Source: Chitiniphilus purpureus
GTDB taxonomy: Bacteria; Pseudomonadota; Gammaproteobacteria; Burkholderiales; Chitinibacteraceae
NCBI RefSeq assembly: GCF_025642115.1
Contig: NZ_CP106753.1
Location: 2,007,501-2,071,500 of the forward strand
Length of the DNA stretch: 64,000 nt
Direction: 5' to 3'
Positions 54,401 to 61,194 of this stretch are shown piece by piece (position 1 is the stretch's first letter; each line of letters starts with the position of its first letter). Below the pieces are notes generated by a model. It worked only from the letters and a program-made list of their open reading frames with translations. It was not told the DNA's origin and ran no database searches. The position numbers and the translations under genes are program-made.

Positions 54401-54538
54401 CAGCGCCTCGCTGCCCGTGGCGCTGTGCGGCAGCAGCGTCCCGCCCCAGTGCGCCCCGTCGCCCAGCTGCAGCGTGACCAGGCGCTGGTCCTGCGTGAAG
54501 GCGCTGGCGAACGAGGACAGCAGGGTGGCGAGGTCCAT
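51488..54538 (-). CDS. vgrG: T6SS spike protein VgrG (TssI) carrying an effector adaptor tail
   Basis: 1016 residues. Standard VgrG: gp27-like base (about 1-380), gp5 OB-fold with '[21 protein letters not shown]' and '[31 protein letters not shown]', then a DUF2345 stalk ('[22 protein letters not shown]...[11 protein letters not shown]'). About 160 extra residues follow the stalk: a beta-sandwich-like module ('[30 protein letters not shown]') and an acidic helical tail. Such tails carry cargo; the 4-bp overlap with the PoNe gene suggests the toxin rides on it. Divergent from the T6SS structural operon. Confidence 0.93.
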   Translation of the reverse strand: [1016 protein letters not shown]

Positions 54539-55076
54539 GGAAGTTGAGCGATGGCGTCAGAAAGGCGCAATGGTAGCGTTGGCTAATCTTTTACTCAAAG
54601 GGCATAACGGGAAATTGGCATAAACCCGGACAGACGCCGCAGAAGCGAGTGCAGATGGTATGGCCGCGGGTGCTTTTCATCCCACCCCGGTACGAAACCA
54701 CCTGGTTGCTGAACCGGTGCTGCAGCCCGCGCCAATCCTGGCGCCGGGCCGAGGCGCGGGGTGGGAGCGGGCGGGTGGAAAACACCCCGCTGCTTGCATC
54801 GCTACAAAAAAATTCCTTTTTTATCAGCCGCTTGAGTGTTGAGCGTGGGCTGGCACGCCTCTTGTTAACCGAAGTGCTGCGAACGATCCCGGCGCTTCAC
54901 TGGCGCGTGGCGCACGAGGGCCGGGGATGAACGAGGTGGGCGGGCCCGATCCCGCCTGTGTCGTCGCCGGCGCTGAGCACGCGGGCACGGCCGGGCAAGG
55001 CCCGACCGGGCGTGGTGCGCTCCGCCCAGATCGTCGTACCCAGTCACTTTCTCCAGCTGATACAGCGAGGTTCCAG
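54539..55076. other. Divergent regulatory gap of the T6SS locus
   Basis: 538 bp between vgrG (minus) and the sheath gene (plus). It contains a sigma-54 promoter-like site at 54851 and a 210-bp leader after it. The vgrG side (54540-54660) is AT-rich but shows no clear -35/-10. Plus-strand frames here have no convincing gene. Confidence 0.55.
54851..54866 (+). promoter_or_regulatory. Sigma-54 (-24/-12) promoter of the T6SS operon
   Basis: TGGCACGCCTCTTGTT fits TGGCACR-N4-TTGCW at every position except T for C in the -12 element, with correct GG to G(C) spacing. It lies 211 bp before the fused sheath gene. Two enhancer-binding proteins are encoded 6-9 kb upstream. Confidence 0.7.
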
Positions 55077-57158
55077 ATGACGACCGAAAGCATCCAGAAG
55101 CGCCTGCTGCGGGTCAGACCGCCGCGTGTGCGCATCACCTATGACGTGGAAACATTGGGCTCCCAGGAAAAGCGCGAGCTGCCCTTCATCGTGGGCATCT
55201 TTGCCGACCTCTCGGGGGACCGGAACGACCAGGCACCGCTGCCGGGCATGAAGGAGCGGGTCATGGTCGAGATCGACCGCGACAATTTCAACGACGTGCT
55301 CAAATCGTCGCTGCCGCGCGTCACGCTCCCCAAGTTCGAGGGGGTGGCCGACGACGACCCCGGCAACGACCCCACGCTGGCCAATTCCAACCTTGCCATC
55401 GTGTTCGAGTCGCTGGACGACTTCGAGCCGTTGCGGCTGGTGAAGCGCGTGCCGGCTCTGGCGCAGCGCTACGAGGCGCGCACCGCCATCCGTACCGTGC
55501 AGGCCCGCTCCGAGACCGACGACAAGCTCGCCGGGCTGCTCGATTCGCTGGTGGACAAGGGTGCGGACGGGCAGGCGCTGCGCGCCAAGCTGATCGCGAG
55601 CTATCCGCCTGATGCGGGTCCGGAGGGCTGGCGGACGGCGGCGGTGACCCCGTCGGCCGACAAGACCGCCGAGATCGATGCGCGCCTCCTGGGCCGTTGG
55701 GTCAAAGCGGGGGCGGGCGACGGCGACAAGGCCGCAGCCAACGTGCTGATCGGCCATTTCGTCGCCGAGGTGATCAAACCGCTGGACGAGACACTGCAGG
55801 ATCCCGCCAAAAGCAAGGACCTCGACCTGACCCGCGGCGCCACCGCGCAGATCGATGCGCGGGTGTGCCAGATCGACCAGGCGCTCTCGGCGCAGCTCTC
55901 CAACATCATGCACAGCCCGTCGTTCCGTGCGCTGGAAGCCACCTGGCGTGGCATCTTCTATCTGGTGTCGCGCGCCGAGACCGGCCCCATGCTCAAGCTG
56001 CGTGTGTTCAACGCCACCCGTGGCGAGCTGCTGCAGGATATGGACAAGGCGGTCGAGTTCGACCAGAGCACCATCTTCAAGCTGATCTACGAGGCCGAGT
56101 ACGGCACCTTCGGCGGCGTGCCGTACAGCCTGCTGGTGGGGGGCTACGAGTTCGGCGGCAGCGCCGAGGACATCCGCTTCCTGACCCGGATCTCCGAAGT
56201 GGCCGCGGCAGCGCACGCACCGTTCCTCGCCGCCGCCGATGCCAAGCTCTTCGGGCTGCCCAGCTACGACATGCTGGCCAAGCCGCGCGATCTGGCGAAG
56301 ATCTTCGAAGGCGCGGACCTGGGCAACTGGCGCGACTTCCGGCAGCTGGAGGACTCGCGCTACGTGGCGCTGGTACTGCCGCACGTGTTGCTGCGGCTGC
56401 CCTACGGCCCCGATTCGCAGCCGGCCGACGGCATCGATTTCCGCGAGGACGTGTTCGTGTCCGGCAGTGGCGAGGCAGGCACGTCGCAGCAGGACAACCG
56501 GAAGTTCCTGTGGGGCAATGCCGCCTACGCGCTCGCCGAACGCATCACCAACGCCTTTGCCGTCTACAACTGGACCGCGGCCATCCGCGGCGTGGAAGGC
56601 GGCGGGCTAGTCACCGGGCTGCCGCAGTATGTGTACGACACCGACGCCGGCACCCGCGAGCTGTTCTGCCCGACCGAGGTGGCGATCACCGACCGGCGCG
56701 AGAAGGAGCTGAACGACCTGGGCTTCATCGCGCTGTGCCACTGCAAGGGTTCGGGCAAGGCGGCCTTCTTCGGCGGGCAGACCACCAACCTGCCCAAGAA
56801 GTACGTGCTGGATGACGCCAATGCCAACTCGCGCATCTCGGCGATGCTGCCGTACATCCTCGCCGCCAGCCGCTTCGCGCATTACATCAAGGTGATCATG
56901 CGCGACAAGATCGGCACCTTCCTCACCCGCGGCAACGTCGAGGCCTACCTCAACACCTGGATCGCCCAGTACGTGCTGCTGGACGACAACGCCACGCAGG
57001 ATGTGAAGGCCACCTACCCGCTGCGCGAGGCGAGCGTGGTCGTCACCGATGTGGCGGGCGAGCCGGGGGTGTACAAGGCCACCGTGTTCCTCAAGCCGCA
57101 TTTCCAGCTCGAAGAGCTGACCACCTCCATCCGGCTTGTCGCCAAGCTGCCCAAGTAA
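55077..57158 (+). CDS. tssBC: Fused T6SS contractile sheath protein TssB-TssC
   Basis: 693 residues in one uninterrupted frame. Residues 1-165 are a complete TssB: 'RLLRVRPPRVRITYDVET', 'KRELPFIVGIFADLSG', 'MVEIDRDNFNDVLK' and the 'ESLDDFEP' motif. After a 35-residue linker, residues 200-693 are a complete TssC: 'LSAQLSNIMHSPSFRALEATWRGIFYLV', 'LIYEAEYGTFGGVPYSLLVGGYEF' and 'NLPKKYV'. In nearly all T6SS these are two genes and the sheath is a TssB/TssC heteromer. The CGAGG site supports the ATG at 55077. First gene of the operon under the sigma-54 promoter. Confidence 0.92.
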   Translation: MTTESIQKRLLRVRPPRVRITYDVETLGSQEKRELPFIVGIFADLSGDRNDQAPLPGMKERVMVEIDRDNFNDVLKSSLPRVTLPKFEGVADDDPGNDPTLANSNLAIVFESLDDFEPLRLVKRVPALAQRYEARTAIRTVQARSETDDKLAGLLDSLVDKGADGQALRAKLIASYPPDAGPEGWRTAAVTPSADKTAEIDARLLGRWVKAGAGDGDKAAANVLIGHFVAEVIKPLDETLQDPAKSKDLDLTRGATAQIDARVCQIDQALSAQLSNIMHSPSFRALEATWRGIFYLVSRAETGPMLKLRVFNATRGELLQDMDKAVEFDQSTIFKLIYEAEYGTFGGVPYSLLVGGYEFGGSAEDIRFLTRISEVAAAAHAPFLAAADAKLFGLPSYDMLAKPRDLAKIFEGADLGNWRDFRQLEDSRYVALVLPHVLLRLPYGPDSQPADGIDFREDVFVSGSGEAGTSQQDNRKFLWGNAAYALAERITNAFAVYNWTAAIRGVEGGGLVTGLPQYVYDTDAGTRELFCPTEVAITDRREKELNDLGFIALCHCKGSGKAAFFGGQTTNLPKKYVLDDANANSRISAMLPYILAASRFAHYIKVIMRDKIGTFLTRGNVEAYLNTWIAQYVLLDDNATQDVKATYPLREASVVVTDVAGEPGVYKATVFLKPHFQLEELTTSIRLVAKLPK

Positions 57159-57176
57159 TCCCTAGAGGAACCCATC

Positions 57177-57761
57177 ATGGATCTCATTCTTTTGCAACCG
57201 GGCAATGCCGACATCTTCGGCGGCCCCAACAGCTGGGACAACGGCGGCAGCCTGATCGACAACTTCGAGGATGTGTGGAAGGACTTCAAGCCGCCGTCCA
57301 AGACGCTGGGCCAGTGCCTGGAGCTGGTGTCGGTGCACCAGGGCATGAAGCAGCAGATCACCACCGACGTCAGCAACTCGGCGCGCACGTCCGGCCGGCC
57401 GGTGATCACCGAGTTCACCTGCGTCAAGTATGTGGACAAGACCTCGGTGAAGTTCTTCGAGTATTGCCTGCGGGCGATGCCGCTGGACAACGATCCGTCC
57501 AAGCCGACGATGCTGTATATCGCGCGCAACTCGGGCGACAAGACGGCCAACATCCTGACCATGTCGCTGCGCAACGCGCTGATCAGCGAAATCCAGTTCC
57601 AGTCGCATCCGGACGATATGCCCACCGAGCAGTTCAAGCTCTCGTTCACCGAAATCCTGTGGACCTACACGGTGCAGAAGGCCGACACCACCAGCGCGGG
57701 CAATGTCTCGGCCGGCTGGAGCATTGCACGCAACCGGCCCATCGGGCAGTTCACCGATTAA
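57177..57761 (+). CDS. hcp: T6SS inner-tube protein Hcp (TssD)
   Basis: 194 residues, slightly longer than the usual 160-172. Hcp beta-barrel pattern: 'CLELVSVHQGMKQQITTDVSNSARTSGRPVITEFTCVKYVDKTSVKFFEYCL', then 'ISEIQFQSHPDDMPTEQFKLSFTEILWTYTVQ'. Rings of Hcp stack inside the sheath and carry VgrG. Starts 18 bp after tssBC with AGAGGA. A long hairpin follows directly, probably making hcp mRNA more abundant than downstream messages. Confidence 0.94.
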   Translation: MDLILLQPGNADIFGGPNSWDNGGSLIDNFEDVWKDFKPPSKTLGQCLELVSVHQGMKQQITTDVSNSARTSGRPVITEFTCVKYVDKTSVKFFEYCLRAMPLDNDPSKPTMLYIARNSGDKTANILTMSLRNALISEIQFQSHPDDMPTEQFKLSFTEILWTYTVQKADTTSAGNVSAGWSIARNRPIGQFTD

Positions 57762-57774
57762 GGCGCCCGCGGAA

Positions 57775-57816
57775 GCGGGCAGCGCCCGGGGCGGTTGTTT
57801 CCGGGGCGCTGCCCGC
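57775..57816 (+). terminator. Intercistronic hairpin after hcp
   Basis: GCGGGCAGCGCCC (57775-57787) pairs with GGGCGCTGCCCGC (57804-57816) over 13 bp. No T-run follows, so it is more likely a 3'-stabilising or partial attenuator structure than a full stop before tssE. Confidence 0.6.
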
Positions 57817-57854
57817 CTCCCACCCCGTCTTTTCCGATTTGAAGGAGCACAGCG

Positions 57855-58241
57855 ATGCGATTCCTGTTCGAGCGTCTGGCCGGCGAGCCGCCACTGCCCG
57901 GCGGGGGCCATGAGCCGTTCGACGCGGCAGCGGCGGTGGGCGCGCAGATCCAGCGCCTGGTGGCCACCCGCGCCTGGGTGGCCGGCGAGCGCGCGGGCCT
58001 GCTGGCGTTCGGCATGCCGCAGGTGACCGATCTGGCGATGCACAGCCGCACCCAGATGGAGTGCTATGCCGCGCGGCTCACCACGCTGATCCGCGAGTAC
58101 GAGCCCCGGCTGATCGACGCGCTCGTCAGCGTCGAGCCCACCGACAACGATGCCTGGAACCCGTGGCGGCTGGTGGTGAGCGGCACGCTGGCGGACAGCG
58201 GCCAGGCGCATCGCTTCCACTTCCAGTTGCCGCAGCACTGA
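57855..58241 (+). CDS. tssE: T6SS baseplate protein TssE (gp25-like)
   Basis: 128 residues. Starts MRFLFERLAG, as TssE proteins do. 'VGAQIQRLVATRAWVAG', 'GMPQVTDLAMHSRTQMECYAARLTTLIREYEPRL' and 'WRLVVSGTLADSGQAHRFHFQL' align with the gp25/TssE fold. It links sheath and baseplate wedge. GAAGGAG upstream. The gap to tssF is 2 bp. Confidence 0.9.
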   Translation: MRFLFERLAGEPPLPGGGHEPFDAAAAVGAQIQRLVATRAWVAGERAGLLAFGMPQVTDLAMHSRTQMECYAARLTTLIREYEPRLIDALVSVEPTDNDAWNPWRLVVSGTLADSGQAHRFHFQLPQH

Positions 58242-58243
58242 TC

Positions 58244-60076
58244 ATGAACAACCACACCGTCGGTACCCGGCTCAAGGACTACTTCGCGCGCGAGCTGTTT
58301 GCGCTGCGCGAGGACGCGAGCGAATTCGCCAAGGGCTACCCGCAGGTGGCGCACGGGCTGGCGCCGGGACGCGGCAGCAGCCAGGACCCGCACGTCGAGC
58401 TGCTGATCCAGTCGTTCGCCTTCCTGACCGGCCGGCTGCGCTATCAGATGGAGGTCGAGCAGGCCACGTTGCCCAACACGCTGCTGCACTTCCTGTACCC
58501 GCACCTGGAGGCGCCGGTGCCCTCGATGATGGTGGCACACATCACGGTCAAGCCCGATGGCGCCAACTTCGCCAAGGGCATGGTGCTCGCACGCAGTCGC
58601 CAGATGTACGCCAACGCGGTCAACGACGAAGGGCGCAAGCTGGCGTGCCGGATGCGCACCTGCTGCGATACGCCGCTGTGGCCGCTGCGGGTGGACGAGG
58701 TCAGGCTCACGCCCATCGACGAATACGGTTTTCTGGCGCAGGGCGGTGATGTGCGTTCGGTGCTGCGGGTCCGGCTGGTGCGCGAGGGCGCCGAGCGGCT
58801 GCAGGACATCAACCCCTCGCCGCTGCGCTTTTACATCAGCAGCGAGGAGCGGCATGCCTGGCATCTGTACGACATGCTGGCGGTGAACCTGGCCGGCATC
58901 GCGCTCCGGGTGCGCAGCGAGGCGGGCGAGCGCGTACAGCGCCTGCCGGCCACGGCGCTCAGCTGGTGCGGTTTCGCGACCGACGAGGCCATGCTGGCCG
59001 CCAGTCCGCATACCCATCCGGGCTACCGGCTGCTGCAGGAATACTTCGCCTTCCCCGAGAAATTCCTGTTCTTCGAGGTGCCGGGGCTGGATTTTGCCGG
59101 GGCGGACGCGTCGTGCGAGCTGCTGTTCCTGTTCAACACGCCGCCCGACAAGGCGCTCGGCTTCGCGCCCAGCGTGCTCAAGCTCAACTGCGTGCCGCTG
59201 GTCAACCTCTTCATGCAGCGCATCGAGCCGGTGGCGCTGGACCATACCCAGTTCGAATACCGGCTGCGCGGCGACATCCAGCACCACCGCCATACCGAGA
59301 TCTACGCCATCGACGAGCTGGTCTCGATCCGGCCCAACGCCAGTCCGCGCCCGATCGCACCGTATTTCGCGATGGACGAGGCGCACAAGCTCGAACAGCA
59401 GGACTATTTCTTCGTCACCCGGCGCGAAGTGAGCCAGTTCGCGCAGGTCCCGGGCACCGAAACCTTCGTCTCGCTGCTCGACACCCGCTTCGACCCCGGC
59501 CTGCCGGCCGACGAGGTGATCGGTGGGCGGGCGTTGTGCACCAACCGGCGCCTGCCCGAGCAGCTGCGGATCGGCGATGTGCTGCTGCTGGAAGGCGCGG
59601 GGCCGGTGCAGGCGATCCACGTGGCAAGCAAGCCGACCGCGCACCAGACGCCGCAGCTGATCGGCAACCGCCCCTGGGCGCTGGCCTCGCAGCTGGCGCT
59701 CAACCACCTGTCGCTGGCGGACGGGCCGCTGGCGCTGTCGGCGCTCAAGGACATGCTCAGCCTGCATGTGGGGCCGATGAGCGTGCAGGGGCTCAAGCAG
59801 ATCGACGGCATCCGGCAGATCACCTGCCGGCCCATGGTGCGGCATGTCGGTCGCGATGGCTGGCGCGGCTTCGCGCAGGGGCTGCATCTGGATGTGGATC
59901 TGGACCGCAGCCATTTCGAGGAGGGCAGCGCCGTGCTGTTCGCCGAGGTGCTGCGCCGCTTCTTCGCGTTGTACGCCGCGGTCAACACGCTGGTCGAGTT
60001 GTCGCTGCATACCCATGACGTCAAAGGAACCCTCAAGACATGGCCACCGCTGATCGGCGCGCAACCCATCCTCTGA
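58244..60076 (+). CDS. tssF: T6SS baseplate protein TssF
   Basis: 610 residues from the ATG at 58244. Signature segments: 'DYFARELFALREDASEFAKGYPQVA', 'DPHVELLIQSFAFLTGRLRYQME', 'LLHFLYPHLEAPVPSMMV', 'LLQEYFAFPEKFLFFEVPGL', and a C-terminal 'LALNHLSLADGPLALSALKDML'. It builds the baseplate wedge with TssG, TssE and TssK. Its last 37 bp overlap tssG in another frame, implying translational coupling. Confidence 0.94.
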   Translation: MNNHTVGTRLKDYFARELFALREDASEFAKGYPQVAHGLAPGRGSSQDPHVELLIQSFAFLTGRLRYQMEVEQATLPNTLLHFLYPHLEAPVPSMMVAHITVKPDGANFAKGMVLARSRQMYANAVNDEGRKLACRMRTCCDTPLWPLRVDEVRLTPIDEYGFLAQGGDVRSVLRVRLVREGAERLQDINPSPLRFYISSEERHAWHLYDMLAVNLAGIALRVRSEAGERVQRLPATALSWCGFATDEAMLAASPHTHPGYRLLQEYFAFPEKFLFFEVPGLDFAGADASCELLFLFNTPPDKALGFAPSVLKLNCVPLVNLFMQRIEPVALDHTQFEYRLRGDIQHHRHTEIYAIDELVSIRPNASPRPIAPYFAMDEAHKLEQQDYFFVTRREVSQFAQVPGTETFVSLLDTRFDPGLPADEVIGGRALCTNRRLPEQLRIGDVLLLEGAGPVQAIHVASKPTAHQTPQLIGNRPWALASQLALNHLSLADGPLALSALKDMLSLHVGPMSVQGLKQIDGIRQITCRPMVRHVGRDGWRGFAQGLHLDVDLDRSHFEEGSAVLFAEVLRRFFALYAAVNTLVELSLHTHDVKGTLKTWPPLIGAQPIL

Positions 60077-61194
60077 ACGAGCGCATCGTCTCGGAGTTCG
60101 GGCGCTTCAACGTATTCCAGCTGGTACGGCTGCTGCGCTGGGAGGCGCACACGCAGGCGCGTGCGGCCGGTCGGCGCGAGCCGCCGGCGTTCGACGCCCG
60201 GGTACGCTTTCGCGCCGAGCTGTCGGCGGCCTTCCCCGGCAGCGAGGTGGCCCGGCTGGCGGTGCGCGCGCCGGCGCGGCCGGATGGCGCCGGGCGGGTC
60301 GAGCTGTTCACCCCCAACTACTGCGTCGCCAGCGAACTGGGGCCGCTGCCCGAGCCCTACACCGAATGGGCGCGCGATCTGGCGCGTGACGGTGCGCCGG
60401 CCTTCGCCGCCTTCCTCGATCTGTTCAACCACCGCTTCAACATGCTGCGCCATCAGCTCAAGGCCAGCCAGCAGATCGGATTGAACTACCTGCATCCGGA
60501 CGAGACCCGCCATGCCGGTTACCTGGCGGCACTGATGGGCATCGGTCTGCCGGACCTGGCGGCGCAGCTGCCGTTGCCGCGCCGTGCCTGGCTGGGGCTG
60601 GCCGGCCTGCTGGCCAACTGCCGCCGCAGTGCCGCCGGCATCGAGCATGTGCTGGCCTGCTACCTGGGCGTGCCAGTGCGCCTGACCCCGCTGGTGGGCG
60701 CCTGGCGCGCGCTGGAGCCGGGCGATCGGCAGGCGCTGGGCCGGCAGGGCCACCGGCTGGGACAGACCTGCCTCATCGGCGGCCGGATCTGGGACCAGCA
60801 GGCACGTATCCGCCTCACGGTCGATCCGCTGCCATACGCGCGCTTCGTGCAGCTGCTGCCGCGCCGCGATGCGCCGCCCGCCGACGGCCGGCCGGGCTTT
60901 GCCGCGTTCGCCGCGCTGCTGGCCTTCCTGGTCGACCGCCGGGTCGATGTGGAAGTGGTGCTGCAGGCCGAGGACGCCAGCGTGCCGCCGCGCCGGCTGC
61001 TGACGCGCGACGATGCGCAAAGCCATGCGCTGCGGCTGTCGCAGTCTGCCTGGCTCGCTTCGCGCCATGCGGCGGGCCTGTCCGCGCACGGCGGCGCACG
61101 GTTGGGCCGCAACGCCCGGCTGGGCGACGGCGCGCCCCGGCCGCCGCGCCGCGTCACCTACCTGATCCGCGCCTTTGCCGGGAGCACGCCATGA
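60040..61194 (+). CDS. tssG: T6SS baseplate protein TssG
   Basis: 384 residues. 'FGRFNVFQLVRLLRW' near the N-terminus and 'LFTPNYCVASELGPLPEPYTEW' are hallmark TssG segments; later 'FLDLFNHRFNMLRHQ' and 'RVTYLIRAF' also match. It pairs with TssF in the baseplate wedge. It overlaps tssF by 37 bp and the next gene by 4 bp (ATGA), so all three are tightly coupled. Confidence 0.93.
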   Translation: MATADRRATHPLNERIVSEFGRFNVFQLVRLLRWEAHTQARAAGRREPPAFDARVRFRAELSAAFPGSEVARLAVRAPARPDGAGRVELFTPNYCVASELGPLPEPYTEWARDLARDGAPAFAAFLDLFNHRFNMLRHQLKASQQIGLNYLHPDETRHAGYLAALMGIGLPDLAAQLPLPRRAWLGLAGLLANCRRSAAGIEHVLACYLGVPVRLTPLVGAWRALEPGDRQALGRQGHRLGQTCLIGGRIWDQQARIRLTVDPLPYARFVQLLPRRDAPPADGRPGFAAFAALLAFLVDRRVDVEVVLQAEDASVPPRRLLTRDDAQSHALRLSQSAWLASRHAAGLSAHGGARLGRNARLGDGAPRPPRRVTYLIRAFAGSTP

